From NCBI GenBank assembly GCA_002842395.1, contig PHCV01000011.1, positions 29,669 through 93,668 on the forward strand: 64,000 nt of DNA, in the 5' to 3' direction. The translations under genes and the position numbers were made by a program. How positions within the stretch are numbered: position 1 is the first letter of the stretch; each line of letters begins with the position of its first letter. The DNA is from Betaproteobacteria bacterium HGW-Betaproteobacteria-11. Lineage in GTDB: Bacteria; Pseudomonadota; Gammaproteobacteria; Burkholderiales; Rhodocyclaceae. The notes under the pieces are model-generated. The model was given only the letters and a program-made list of their open reading frames with translations, did not search any database and was not told where the DNA came from. Below are positions 1 to 9,002 of the stretch, piece by piece.

Positions 1-591
1 AGCCTGATCGGCAACTTCACCCATGCCATCTCCGGCGGCGCGCTCTACCGCAAGACCTCGTTCCTGCAGAACAGCCTGGGGCAGAAAATTTTTCCCGATT
101 TCGTCGCGATCAGCGAGCGGCCACATCTCAAGGCTGCCGTCGCCTCCTCGCCCTTCGATGACGATGGCGTGGCGACCCACGATCGAGAGGTTGTTGCGGA
201 CGGCGTGGTGCAGGGCTATTTCCTGTCGACCTACACGGCGCGCAAGCTCGGCATGCAGACCACCGGCAATGCCGGCGGCGCGCACAACCTGCTGGTCAGG
301 CCCGGCCGCCACGACCTGACAGGGCTGCTGCGCGAAATGGGCACCGGGCTGCTGGTCACCGAGCTGCTCGGCCAGGGCGTGAATTACGTTACCGGCGATT
401 ATTCGCGCGGCGCCGCCGGCTATTGGGTGGAAAACGGCCGCATCGCCTACCCGGTGGAAGAGATCACCATCGCCGGCAACCTGCGCCAGATGTTCGCCGG
501 CATCGCCGCCATCGGCAATGATATCGACACGCGCGGCGGCAAGCAGGTCGGCTCGATCCTGCTCGAACAGATGACCATCGCAGGTAGCTGA
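1..591 (+). CDS. pmbA: TldE/PmbA metalloprotease subunit, 3' part
   Basis: The reading frame is open from the first base, so the start lies outside the window; 196 codons remain. The residues seen (GNFTHAISGGALYRKTSF near the start, then SSPFDDDGVATHDREVV and the run NYVTGDYSRGAAGYWVENG) are those of the C-terminal half of PmbA/TldE, the partner of TldD in a cytosolic protease that matures or degrades small peptides. The frame stops at 589-591, 22 bases before the next gene, which reads in the same direction, so the two may be co-transcribed. Family assignment is firm; the missing N-terminus cannot be judged. Confidence 0.85.
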   Translation, partial: SLIGNFTHAISGGALYRKTSFLQNSLGQKIFPDFVAISERPHLKAAVASSPFDDDGVATHDREVVADGVVQGYFLSTYTARKLGMQTTGNAGGAHNLLVRPGRHDLTGLLREMGTGLLVTELLGQGVNYVTGDYSRGAAGYWVENGRIAYPVEEITIAGNLRQMFAGIAAIGNDIDTRGGKQVGSILLEQMTIAGS

Positions 592-613
592 CCTTTCATT
601 CGAAGGAAACCCC

Positions 614-2425
614 ATGTGCGGATTTGCCGGCGAGCTGCGCTTCGACGCGGCCATGGCCGATACCGACGCCGTCGCGCGGATGACCCGGGCGCTGACGCGG
701 CGTGGCCCGGATGACGAAGGTTTTTTCAGCGAAGGCCCGGCGGCGTTCGGCCACCGCCGACTTTCCATCATCGACCTCTCCGCCGCAGCGCATCAGCCGA
801 TGCTCGACCGCGAGCTGCATCTGGTGCTGGTGTTCAACGGCACCATCTACAACTACCGCGAACTGCGCCAGGAACTCGAAGAACTCGGCTACGCGTTCTT
901 CTCGCAGGGCGACAGCGAGGTGATCCTCAAGGCCTATCACGCCTGGGGCGAAAAATGCGTCGAGCATTTCCACGGCATGTTCGCCTTCGCCATCCGCGAC
1001 CTGCGCCATGGCACGCTGTTCCTCGCCCGCGACCGCTTCGGCATCAAGCCGCTGTATTACGCGCTCGAAGGTGTGCGGCTGCGCTTCGCCTCCAGCGTGC
1101 AGGCGTTGCTCGCCGGTGGTGGTATCGATACCTCGCTCGATCCGATCGCGCTGCACCACTATTTCAGTCTGCATAGCGTGGTACCCGCGCCGCGCACTTT
1201 GCTCAATGGCATCAAGAAGCTGCCACCGGCCACCACCTGGCTGATCGACGGCGAAGGCAGGATCAAACAGCGCCGCTACTGGCAGCTTGCGGCCACCCGC
1301 CCGCAAGCCGAGCTCAGTGAGGCCGACTGGCTCGCCGCCACGCGACTGCTGCTGACCCAGGCCATCCGGCGACGGCGCGAAGCCGCCGACGTGCCGGTCG
1401 GCGTGCTGCTCTCCGGCGGCCTCGATTCGAGCCTGCTGGTCGCGCTCATGGCCGAGGAGGCGCAGCAAGGGCAGCCGCTGCGCACCTTCTCCATCGGCTT
1501 CGAAGACCTCGAAGGCGGAGATACCGGCGAGAAGGCCGACGAGTTCGAGTATTCCGATCGGGTCGCCGAACACTTCCATACCGTGCATCACCGCTACCGG
1601 ATCAGCAACCACGAAGTGCTCGAGCGCCTGCCCGAGGCCATCGGCGCGATGAGCGAGCCGATGATGAGCCACGACGCGATCGCCTTCTATCTGCTCGCCG
1701 AGCGCGTCGCCGATGAAGTCAAGGTCGTGCTCGCCGGGCAGGGCGCGGATGAGGTGTTCGGCGGCTATTTCTGGTACCCGGCAATGGAGGCGGCAAGCGG
1801 TACACCGTATGAACGCTTTGCCCGTCATTATGTTGATCGCGAGCACGAAGAATATCTGGTGCTGATCGATCCGCGTCACCATGTCGGCGATGTCAGCCGC
1901 GCGTTGATCGAACAAGCGCTGGCCCAGCCGGGGGCGGAGACCTTCCTCGATCAGGTTTGGCGCTTCGATATCACCACGCTGATCGTCGAAGACCCGGTCA
2001 AGCGCGTGGACAACATGCCGATGGCCTGGGCACTGGAGGTTCGCGTGCCCTTCCTCGACCACGAACTGGTCGAGCTCGCCGCAAAAATGCCGCCGGGATT
2101 GAAACTGAAGGAGGGCGGCAAGTTTCCGCTCAAGGCCCTCGCCCGTGGCCTGCTGCCCGATGCCGTGATCGACCGGCCGAAAGGCTACTTCCCGGTGCCG
2201 GTGCTCAAATACGTGCGCGGCGCCTTCCTCGAAAAAATGCGCGCGATCCTCGACTCCCCGACTTGCCGCGCCCGCGGTCTGTTTCAGCGCGCCTATGTCG
2301 ACCAACTCCTCGCCGCGCCGGAAGCCCACTTCACCCGCATCAACGGCAGCAAACTATGGCAGATGGCGGTGCTCGAATGGTGGCTGCAACTCAACGTCGA
2401 TCCGGTGAGCGCGGCGGGTAAGTAA
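614..2425 (+). CDS. Asparagine-synthetase-like amidotransferase, AsnO/NAGGN type
   Basis: 603 residues with the class II glutamine amidotransferase layout: the nucleophile Cys2 directly after Met1, RRGPDDEG and RLSIIDLS in the glutaminase domain, then the ATP-pyrophosphatase loop SGGLDSS at residues 267-273. The start is fixed by Cys2 and an AAGGAA box upstream. The whole length, with motifs such as FNGTIYNYRELR and FRYSD-like spacing after the synthetase loop, resembles the amidotransferase that makes N-acetylglutaminylglutamine amide, an osmolyte, more than ordinary AsnB. That pathway normally needs an adjacent GNAT/ATP-grasp ligase gene, which is not present here: the next gene is a P-type ATPase on the other strand. 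General amidotransferase function is secure, the osmolyte role is inference. Confidence 0.75.
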   Translation: MCGFAGELRFDAAMADTDAVARMTRALTRRGPDDEGFFSEGPAAFGHRRLSIIDLSAAAHQPMLDRELHLVLVFNGTIYNYRELRQELEELGYAFFSQGDSEVILKAYHAWGEKCVEHFHGMFAFAIRDLRHGTLFLARDRFGIKPLYYALEGVRLRFASSVQALLAGGGIDTSLDPIALHHYFSLHSVVPAPRTLLNGIKKLPPATTWLIDGEGRIKQRRYWQLAATRPQAELSEADWLAATRLLLTQAIRRRREAADVPVGVLLSGGLDSSLLVALMAEEAQQGQPLRTFSIGFEDLEGGDTGEKADEFEYSDRVAEHFHTVHHRYRISNHEVLERLPEAIGAMSEPMMSHDAIAFYLLAERVADEVKVVLAGQGADEVFGGYFWYPAMEAASGTPYERFARHYVDREHEEYLVLIDPRHHVGDVSRALIEQALAQPGAETFLDQVWRFDITTLIVEDPVKRVDNMPMAWALEVRVPFLDHELVELAAKMPPGLKLKEGGKFPLKALARGLLPDAVIDRPKGYFPVPVLKYVRGAFLEKMRAILDSPTCRARGLFQRAYVDQLLAAPEAHFTRINGSKLWQMAVLEWWLQLNVDPVSAAGK

Positions 2426-2480
2426 AAAGTCGGCGCGGGAGCTACGGCGATCATTCCAGTTCGAAGTCACCACAAGCACC

Positions 2481-4943
2481 TTAGCCTACTGCAATCGGAA
2501 CGCGCCACTTGATCATCGCGACCTTCAATGCGTCGTTCACGAGGAGGCACGAAAACAGCGCATAGGCGAATACCGCAAACGTCAGCCACCAGGGTAATGG
2601 TGCAAGGCCAGGTAGGCCGATCAGCGTCAGGACAGTACCCACCGCCACTTCCGCCGTAACGGCCGCAACCAGCGTCTTGCTCGGTGCGGTCGTCCAGAAC
2701 CAGCGTCGTTCTCGCGCGGACACGATGGAGAATGCGGCGAAATAAAGCAGCATCAGAAAGCTGAAGGTATAAAGGGCATTGTCGTTGCTTGCCAGGCCGA
2801 AGCGCGTCCAGCCGACGTACAGAAACAAAAGCGTCTCCAGCACCATGGCCACGCCTAGCGCCACGGCCACCTCGATGAAGCCACCGATGTTCCACGTTTC
2901 GGGTTTCGGCGAGGGCTGAACGCGGTCGGTGGCGAGCGATATTTTCGCGAAGTCCGTCATGAAAACCAGCAGCAACATGGCAAAGGCGGAAACGACGAAC
3001 TTGCCGGTCGCCACGAAAGCGATGGCCACAAAGGCCGCCTTCAGGACGGTACGGCTGACCTTGTTGATGATCCAGGTCAGAATGCGCTGGTAGATTGTCC
3101 GTCCCTGTTCGACCAGGGTCACGATGTTGGTCAATCCCGGTTCGGTCAAGACCACGCTGGCCGCGCCCTTGGCGACATCGGTCGCGCTGCTGACGGCGAT
3201 GCCGACTTCGGCCTGGCGTAGGGCGGGCGCATCGTTGACCCCATCGCCCGTCATGCCGGTCACGTGCCCCGCGGCCTGCAGGTGCTGCACCACGATATAT
3301 TTGTCCTCCGGGTACACCTCGGCAAACCCATCCACCCCTGCCAGCAGATTGGCATCGGCCTTGCCGGTCTTGGCGTCCGCGGCTTTCAGGTCGGCCATGC
3401 GCCGGATGTTGACCAAGCCGACCCCCTGTGCGATTTCGCTCGCCACCGCCAACGCATCGCCGGTGAGCATCTTTACCGAAACACCAAGCTTCCGCAGTTC
3501 GGCGATTAGCTGTCGGGCATCCGGCCGGGGTGGATCGTACAAAGTCGCCAAGCCGACCAGTTCGGGCGTGCCGGTCTCGGAGCCGCGCGCTACCGCCAGC
3601 GTGCGATAACCTTTCAGCGCGGATTCGGCGACACGCGCCTCCAGCGCTTCGATCGCCGAGGGCTGGAGTCCGCAGGCGGCGGCGACGGTGCGCACGGCGC
3701 CCTTCATCACCCGCAGCCGCTGCCCATCCTGTTCGATCACGGCTTCTGTGCGTCGGTTTGTTGCGTCGAAGGGCACGAAGGAGATGGGGGTAAGCGCAAG
3801 TACGCCGTCGAAGACATGTCGTTCTTTTGCGGCGGCGAGGAACGCCAGGTCGATCGGATCCTGGTTGGCCTCCTGTGACGCCAGGGCCGCGGTAAACAGC
3901 ACATCCGCTTCAGTCGCCTGCGCCAGCGGGATCACACCGGTCACGGCCATCCGGTTCAGCGTGATCGTGCCGGTCTTGTCCACGCACAGCACGTCCATCG
4001 TCGCGGCATCCTCCGCGGCGCTGAGGCGCGTGACCAGCACGCCGCCTTTCGCCAGTTCCTTGGCTCCGACGGCCATGCTGACCGTGAACATCACGGGAAG
4101 GGCGACCGGCACCGCACTCATCAACAGCACGAGCAGGAGCGGCGCCATTTCGAGAAGCGGCATGCCACGAATCAGCGACATCACAAAGACCACGCCGAGC
4201 AGTGTGCCGACGATGACGAAGAGCCAGCGCACCACCTTGGCTACCACCGCTTCGATATGAAGCCGCGGACGTGCCTGCTGCACCAGTTCCGTGGTGCGTC
4301 CAAAGTAGGTCTGCGCGCCCGTCAGCATGACCACGCCGTTGCTCTCTCCCCGGCGCACGATGGACCCCGACGAAAGCACGTTGCCTGGCGTCTTGTCGAC
4401 ATCCATGGATTCGCCGGTGAGCGCCGACTGGTCGACGCTCAACGCACCGTTCAAGAGTTTGACGTCCGCCGGGACGATATCGCCGCCGCGTACGCGGATG
4501 ATGTCGCCGGGGACCAGTTCGCGCGAGGCAATGACCTGCCACTCGGTCTCGCGCAGGACACGCGCGGTGACCCGCAGGCGCTGCCGGAGCGTTTCGACGA
4601 CGCCGGCAGCGCGTCGCTCCTGCATCAAGCTCAACACGGCATTGACCACCAGTAGCGCACTCACCACGGCAAGGTCCGAGTATTTACCCAGAACGGCCGA
4701 CAGGATCATGATCAGCTCCAGCATCCACGCCGACACGCCCCAGAACTTTCCGAGGAACTGGCGTACCGGGCGGCTCTTCTGCTCCGCCACTTCGTTGTAG
4801 CCGTACTCCTTGCGGCGGACGTCCACGTCAGCCTGCGCGAGCCCGGTCTCGGGGTTCACGTGAAGCGCCGCAAGCGTATCGGGGAGCGATGCAGATGCGA
4901 GATCAGCCGCCTTGCCGGCGAATGGCATCGAACGCGAATTCAT
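2481..4943 (-). CDS. P3A-type proton-translocating P-type ATPase
   Basis: 820 residues. Visible P-type ATPase parts are an N-terminal cation-ATPase domain, TGES in the actuator domain (about residue 177), the membrane motif PVALP (about 279-283), the phosphorylation motif DKTGT with Asp322, and the hinge TGDGVNDAP followed by GIAVSSATDVAKGA. PVALP without a heavy-metal-binding CPC motif, the missing metal-binding N-domain and the short C-terminus fit the P3A plasma-membrane H+-ATPase group and not P1B metal pumps. It would expel protons or build proton-motive force at the cytoplasmic membrane. It lies downstream of, and on the same strand as, the PepSY/two-component operon, with a gap of 137 bases. 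Confidence 0.85.
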   Translation of the reverse strand: MNSRSMPFAGKAADLASASLPDTLAALHVNPETGLAQADVDVRRKEYGYNEVAEQKSRPVRQFLGKFWGVSAWMLELIMILSAVLGKYSDLAVVSALLVVNAVLSLMQERRAAGVVETLRQRLRVTARVLRETEWQVIASRELVPGDIIRVRGGDIVPADVKLLNGALSVDQSALTGESMDVDKTPGNVLSSGSIVRRGESNGVVMLTGAQTYFGRTTELVQQARPRLHIEAVVAKVVRWLFVIVGTLLGVVFVMSLIRGMPLLEMAPLLLVLLMSAVPVALPVMFTVSMAVGAKELAKGGVLVTRLSAAEDAATMDVLCVDKTGTITLNRMAVTGVIPLAQATEADVLFTAALASQEANQDPIDLAFLAAAKERHVFDGVLALTPISFVPFDATNRRTEAVIEQDGQRLRVMKGAVRTVAAACGLQPSAIEALEARVAESALKGYRTLAVARGSETGTPELVGLATLYDPPRPDARQLIAELRKLGVSVKMLTGDALAVASEIAQGVGLVNIRRMADLKAADAKTGKADANLLAGVDGFAEVYPEDKYIVVQHLQAAGHVTGMTGDGVNDAPALRQAEVGIAVSSATDVAKGAASVVLTEPGLTNIVTLVEQGRTIYQRILTWIINKVSRTVLKAAFVAIAFVATGKFVVSAFAMLLLVFMTDFAKISLATDRVQPSPKPETWNIGGFIEVAVALGVAMVLETLLFLYVGWTRFGLASNDNALYTFSFLMLLYFAAFSIVSARERRWFWTTAPSKTLVAAVTAEVAVGTVLTLIGLPGLAPLPWWLTFAVFAYALFSCLLVNDALKVAMIKWRVPIAVG

Positions 4944-5080
4944 AGATTGCTCCTGATGGTTCCCGGATCATCAATATCCATTAATGGGCCTTCGGTCTCC
5001 TCAGCTTCAGAATGCCACACGAGGTCTTCATGGACCAGCTACGCTTGCGTCATAACGCTGTTGCACTTCAAAAACGGCGA

Positions 5081-6391
5081 TCATGATTCGCGGCTTTGCC
5101 GATAGCGGAACACCAGCCCGGAACCTTCTGGCCGGTCGAGCAGGCTCAGGCTTGCGTTCAGGTTGGCAGCAGCCTCCCTCGCTATCGCAAGCCCAAGTCC
5201 GCTACCTTCACCGGGTGCTCCTGGCATTCGATAAAACCGATCGAACACACGGTCCCGCTCCGAGACAGGAATGCCCGGACCGTTGTCGACGACTTCAATG
5301 ACGTTGCAACAGTCATCGGAGTAGATGCGGAGTGTTATCTCCCCGCCTTCCGGAACATATTTCAGCGCATTCTCCAGGGCGTTCCTAAGCACCAGCCGCA
5401 AGGATTCGGGCGCAGCATTCAGCGTGAGTGACGTGGCCTCTTCAAGCCCCAGGTCTATGCCTTTCACCTCTGCCAGCGGCAGATATTCCGCGATCAGTTC
5501 CCGCGTCATCGCCGAGACATCGACCGCCGCCTTTTCCGCAGTCCCGGTCTGGGTTTTGGCAAGGCTCAAGAGTTGCTCCGTAAGCTTTCGTGCTCGCTCG
5601 ATACCCGCCTGTAGCGGCAGGACGCGCTCACGCATGGTCTCGAACGTCCGCGCCTGCCTCAGATTCTGGGCCTGGATTGACAGTGCGGTGAGCGGGCTCC
5701 TGAGTTCGTGGGCAGCATCGGCGATAAAGCGTCGCTGCTGTTTCATCAGATCGCCGACCCGTTTGAGCAGGCGGTTTATGGCGTGCACAAACGGGACAAT
5801 TTCATCCGGAATCCCCTCGTCGGACAGGGGTTGAGGCCGATCTGCCGGCTGTTCATCCAAATGGCCGGCGAGACGGTTGACGGGCTTGAGTTCGCTGCGG
5901 ACGATACGCATGATCAGCCAGACCATGACAGGCAGAAGCAGCAGCAGAGGAATGAGTGTGCGCAGCGCGCTATTCATCGCAATCTCGTCGCGTGTATCGG
6001 TCGACTGAGCCACTACCGTTGTCTTGCCGGATGGGCCCTTTTGTATGAACACCCTCAGTCGCTCGCCGCTTGTCTCAAGCGTGTGGAAGCCGGGTGCCAA
6101 GTCGCCCACAAGCCAGTCGGGGCGGGTGTCTGCTGGTAAACGAATCACGCTGATTCGCGATTCAGGCTCACCCAGGGCAACGTCGGCATGATTTTGGCGA
6201 GGTACCTCGATCTGCGTTGAAACCCCTGAGTTTCGTGTCATCAACAAGGCGATCTGTCGCACCATGTCGTCCTGGAACTCCTTCGCTTCGGCATAGGCGA
6301 GGGTGAAAGACGCCACGGCCGCGACAAGACCTGAAAGCAGGATGGCGCCGCCCAGCATCAACGAGAGTCGCCGTTGTAAGGACTGCTTCAT
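5081..6391 (-). CDS. Sensor histidine kinase, QseC/PmrB-like
   Basis: 436 residues. An N-terminal membrane segment (about 12-34), a periplasmic region of about 110 residues and a second membrane segment (about 145-163) precede a HAMP-like linker. The H-box FIADAAHELRSPLTALS carries the phospho-accepting His228; the N-, D- and G-boxes are seen near the C-terminus (NALENALKY, DNGPGIP, GSGLGLAI). It overlaps the response-regulator gene by four bases, so the pair is translationally coupled. Its stimulus is unknown. The operon company (PepSY protein, PAP2 phosphatase) and PmrB-like architecture suggest envelope or cation stress, which is inference. Confidence 0.88.
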   Translation of the reverse strand: MKQSLQRRLSLMLGGAILLSGLVAAVASFTLAYAEAKEFQDDMVRQIALLMTRNSGVSTQIEVPRQNHADVALGEPESRISVIRLPADTRPDWLVGDLAPGFHTLETSGERLRVFIQKGPSGKTTVVAQSTDTRDEIAMNSALRTLIPLLLLLPVMVWLIMRIVRSELKPVNRLAGHLDEQPADRPQPLSDEGIPDEIVPFVHAINRLLKRVGDLMKQQRRFIADAAHELRSPLTALSIQAQNLRQARTFETMRERVLPLQAGIERARKLTEQLLSLAKTQTGTAEKAAVDVSAMTRELIAEYLPLAEVKGIDLGLEEATSLTLNAAPESLRLVLRNALENALKYVPEGGEITLRIYSDDCCNVIEVVDNGPGIPVSERDRVFDRFYRMPGAPGEGSGLGLAIAREAAANLNASLSLLDRPEGSGLVFRYRQSRES

Positions 6392-7050
6392 TGCATTTTT
6401 TCCACCATCCAGCCAGCGCCGCGCACATTCTTGATGAGACTTGCACCGAGTTTCTTGCGCACCCCGTGAATCAGGAAGTCCACGGCGTTACTTTCTACTT
6501 CCTCGTTCCAGCCGTAGATTCGCTCCTCCAGTTTAGACCGGGTAAGGATCGCGCCAGGGCGTAGCAACAGCGCGTGCAAGAGGGCAAACTCACGCGCGCT
6601 TAGAAGCGCCACGATATCACCGTAGCGTGCCTCGCGGGTCGCCGGGTCGAGACTGACCTTGCCGTTGGTTAGCACTGGCACGGCCTGTCCGCCCTGGCGA
6701 CGAACGACCGCGCGCAGCCGCGCCAGCAATTCGTCGACGTCAAATGGTTTAACCAGATAGTCGTCGGCACCGAGGTCCAGCCCCTTGATACGGTCTTCAA
6801 CCTCGTCACGGGCGGTGATGACGATGACGGGAATTTTGTTTCCCGTTTCCCGCAGGCGCCGCAGCACTTCCAACCCGTCGCGTTTGGGTAGGCCAAGATC
6901 GAGCAGAACGGCCTGGTGTTCGCCGTGTTCGAGCGCACTGCCGGCAGTGGTGCCATCCCTTACCCAGTCCACGGCATAAGCGGCGTCCTTGAGGGCGATG
7001 GTTACGGCCTCGCCGATCATTGGGTCATCTTCAACCAACAGAATACGCAT
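6388..7050 (-). CDS. OmpR-family response regulator, QseB/PmrA-like
   Basis: 220 residues from the start chosen here, which gives the family-typical beginning MRILLVEDD; an in-frame ATG five codons upstream has no better ribosome site. The receiver domain has the acidic pocket at residues 8-9, phospho-acceptor Asp51 (LLDLGLPKRDG) and the conserved Lys in LVKPFD. A winged-helix DNA-binding domain follows (LSAREFALLHALL, then VDFLIHGVRKKLG). It is the partner of the kinase downstream. A direct repeat CTAATT-N5-CTAATT in front of the first gene of this operon has the geometry of PmrA/QseB boxes, so autoregulation is likely. Confidence 0.9.
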   Translation of the reverse strand: MRILLVEDDPMIGEAVTIALKDAAYAVDWVRDGTTAGSALEHGEHQAVLLDLGLPKRDGLEVLRRLRETGNKIPVIVITARDEVEDRIKGLDLGADDYLVKPFDVDELLARLRAVVRRQGGQAVPVLTNGKVSLDPATREARYGDIVALLSAREFALLHALLLRPGAILTRSKLEERIYGWNEEVESNAVDFLIHGVRKKLGASLIKNVRGAGWMVEKMQ

Positions 7051-7075
7051 CCTTATTCTCGCCATTCAGAATGGT

Positions 7076-7717
7076 TCATTGTCGCACCCAGCCTCTTCGG
7101 ATCCAACCGGCAAATATCGTCCGATAGAGGGGCAGCAGCAAGCGCATCAACGGTGTGACCAAGCGATGTTCTTGCCCCAGGATGAGCCAGGCGCTACTCA
7201 GTGCCACGAGTGCGGCGCCGAGGATATCCAGCGGAAAATGCACGCCCAGATAAATGCGAGCCCAAGCGACCGTCATGCCTGACGCAGCAAGTGCCCAGCC
7301 GATGATCCTTGACTGCTCATGCAACAGCAGGCTGAAGGCAACGGCCCAAATCAAGGTCAGGTGGTCGCTCGGCAACGAACTGTCCCGTACATGCGGGATC
7401 AGTGTCCGACCGATTCCTGCCTCGAATGGTCGGGGGTGATACCAGACCAGACCGATCACCTGATTGATCAGCAAGGCCGTCAAACCAGAAACCATGGCCG
7501 CAACCAATATCTGCCGGGCCGCCATAGACCCACGTAGCCAGCCCAGGATCATTCCGGCCGGCATGATCCAGATCAGTCTCTCCGCCAGAAAGTGGGCAAT
7601 GCCGACCATTGCACTAGACTCGCCCGGTGCTGCGTTGAGGAGGAGAAACAGCGACTCGTTTAATTGTTCCACAACAACTCCTGATCGAGTCCCTTGGACT
7701 GTGTCGTATTGCATCAA
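7076..7717 (-). CDS. PAP2-family membrane phosphatase, undecaprenyl-diphosphatase-like
   Basis: 213 residues with about six hydrophobic segments. The three phosphatase signatures of the PAP2 family are present in order: the arginine-proline motif in YHPRPFEAG, PSDH in the centre, and RIYLGVHFPLDI at the end, supplying the catalytic His pair and Arg. Spacing and size fit BcrC/YbjG enzymes that dephosphorylate undecaprenyl diphosphate or related lipids on the outer face of the cytoplasmic membrane. It overlaps the upstream membrane-protein gene by four bases and ends 26 bases before the response regulator, so it belongs to the same operon. The substrate cannot be fixed from sequence. Confidence 0.8.
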   Translation of the reverse strand: MMQYDTVQGTRSGVVVEQLNESLFLLLNAAPGESSAMVGIAHFLAERLIWIMPAGMILGWLRGSMAARQILVAAMVSGLTALLINQVIGLVWYHPRPFEAGIGRTLIPHVRDSSLPSDHLTLIWAVAFSLLLHEQSRIIGWALAASGMTVAWARIYLGVHFPLDILGAALVALSSAWLILGQEHRLVTPLMRLLLPLYRTIFAGWIRRGWVRQ

Positions 7718-8484
7718 TGACCTTGTTTTGCCGCCCTTTGCTGGAAGATCAAGATGCAGGTCACAATAAACACAAGGAGTGCCGCCGATGCGTGGTAGCG
7801 GCTCAATGCCAGCCCACCTGCGTTGACCGGCTTGTCCAAAAAGTCACCCACCACGGCACCAAGGGGGCGCGTGAGGATGAATGCCGACCAGAACAGCAAG
7901 GTGCGAGATAGGCTTGTCCAGTAATACGCGGCAACAACGAGCGCCAGCAGAGCGCTGAATACCATCGCGCCTCCCCCATAACCTAGCCCTGCCGTGTCAG
8001 CCGTCCAATCGCCAAGTGCAGTACCCAGGGTTTGGGAAAACATGATCGTCACCCAATAGAACATCTCGGCCTTTGGAGAACTAACCGTATCAACCGATAC
8101 CGTGCCGAGTGACCGATGCCAGATGGTCAAAGAGGCCATCAACAAGGAAAACAGCAGCAACGATCCCCCCGCATAGCCGATTCCAAGAGAGCGGTCCGCA
8201 AAGTCTGCCAACGTCGTCCCGACGGTTGTCGTTGCGATGATGGTTGTCCAGTAGAGGAATGGATGAAAGCCGTTTGCCTTAACTTGGGCAGCTACGGCGA
8301 CTAAAAATATTGCTGCGAAAATTGCCGTTCCGACAAGGTAACCCAGGTGCATCGACATGGACACTGCATCACCCCCGGTTTCTCCCAGCGTGGTGGCAGC
8401 GATTTTGATGACCCAGAAATGAAGCGTGACTTCCGGCACTTTGTTCAGCATCTGAGGTGCGTCGTTACGGGTGAGTGTTCTCAT
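7714..8484 (-). CDS. COG4705-type multi-pass membrane protein of unknown function
   Basis: 256 residues from the start chosen (MRTLTRND), which has GGAAG about 12 bases upstream; an in-frame ATG 26 codons earlier would add a cysteine-rich tail that looks untranslated. The protein repeats a module of about 40-70 residues: KIAATTLGETGGDAVSM, TIIATTTVGTTLADF, TIMFSQTLGTALGDW and FILTRPLGAVVGDF each carry a T-x-G-x-x-x-x-D core at the end of a helix. This internal fourfold repeat is typical of the COG4705 family, often found beside PepSY proteins and two-component systems. No biochemical function is established that I can name. Confidence 0.75.
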   Translation of the reverse strand: MRTLTRNDAPQMLNKVPEVTLHFWVIKIAATTLGETGGDAVSMSMHLGYLVGTAIFAAIFLVAVAAQVKANGFHPFLYWTTIIATTTVGTTLADFADRSLGIGYAGGSLLLFSLLMASLTIWHRSLGTVSVDTVSSPKAEMFYWVTIMFSQTLGTALGDWTADTAGLGYGGGAMVFSALLALVVAAYYWTSLSRTLLFWSAFILTRPLGAVVGDFLDKPVNAGGLALSRYHASAALLVFIVTCILIFQQRAAKQGH

Positions 8485-8579
8485 TTTTGTTCTTCCGTGG
8501 CTTTCCAGAGGTATCTGCTTCCACTCAAGGGAAAAACCGGAGCAGCAGCGCCACTCCGGCATCGCATTGGCCTGGCCAA

Positions 8580-8912
8580 TCAGTCGGCCTTGTCATGGTC
8601 ATCGTCGTGATCGGTCTTGTCCTCTGTTGCGGCAAGCACCTTGCCGCTTGTCGGGTCGACCTTTACATCCATGACCTTCTTGCCGCTCACTACTTCGACG
8701 TCAAAAACCCACTGGCCTTTGTGCTTCTCGAACTCGGCGCGGGAAGCCTTGCCGCCGACGTGCTGCTCAGCGGTGGTGACAGCTTGTGTCAGGCCGATTT
8801 TTGCGGTTTCGATAGCCAAGGCATCGTTTTCCGTGGTCTTGGCTGCGACGGCGCTTCCAATGATGGTCGCGGCAAGCGCAGCAAGGGCTGTCAGATAAAG
8901 TTTGTGTTTCAT
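8580..8912 (-). CDS. Secreted PepSY-domain protein
   Basis: 110 residues: a signal peptide (about 1-23, ending SAVAA), then one PepSY domain (AIETAKIGLTQAV through WVFDVEVVSGKKVMDVKVDPTSGKV) and a short, very acidic His/Asp tail (TDHDDDHD). PepSY domains act in the periplasm, often as inhibitors or signal-modulating partners of proteases and sensor kinases. As first gene of a five-gene leftward operon ending in a sensor kinase, it may feed the kinase or be its main target; the acidic tail could bind divalent cations. That role is inference. An AAAGGAG ribosome site sits beside a strong 5' hairpin. Confidence 0.85.
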   Translation of the reverse strand: MKHKLYLTALAALAATIIGSAVAAKTTENDALAIETAKIGLTQAVTTAEQHVGGKASRAEFEKHKGQWVFDVEVVSGKKVMDVKVDPTSGKVLAATEDKTDHDDDHDKAD

Positions 8913-8924
8913 GATGATCGCTCC

Positions 8925-8956
8925 TTTGAATCACGCGGGTATTCGCGTGATTCAAA
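8925..8956 (-). promoter_or_regulatory. Perfect 13-bp inverted repeat in the PepSY leader
   Basis: Arms TTTGAATCACGCG and CGCGTGATTCAAA with a 6-base loop lie between the putative promoter and the start codon at 8912. In the transcript the downstream arm ends in the first bases of the AAAGGAG ribosome site, so the hairpin could limit translation or protect the 5' end; as DNA it could equally be an operator. There is no U-tract, so it is not a terminator. Confidence 0.55.
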
Positions 8957-8970
8957 AGATAGCAATCAAT

Positions 8971-8987
8971 AATTAGGGAAGAATTAG
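8971..8987 (-). promoter_or_regulatory. Candidate response-regulator box CTAATT-N5-CTAATT
   Basis: On the minus strand two identical CTAATT hexamers are separated by five bases (11-bp period), the layout of PmrA/QseB binding sites (CTTAAT-N5-CTTAAT type). A possible -10, TATCTT, follows about nine bases downstream, near 8962-8957. The site precedes the operon that ends in an OmpR-family regulator, which supports autoregulation. Confidence 0.5.
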
Positions 8988-9002
8988 CGGATTTCCGTCC
9001 AT

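Noticed and set aside
596..2329. A 577-codon minus-strand frame opposite the amidotransferase gene
   Set aside because: Antisense shadow of a well-supported gene; composition typical of reverse-frame GC-rich translation.
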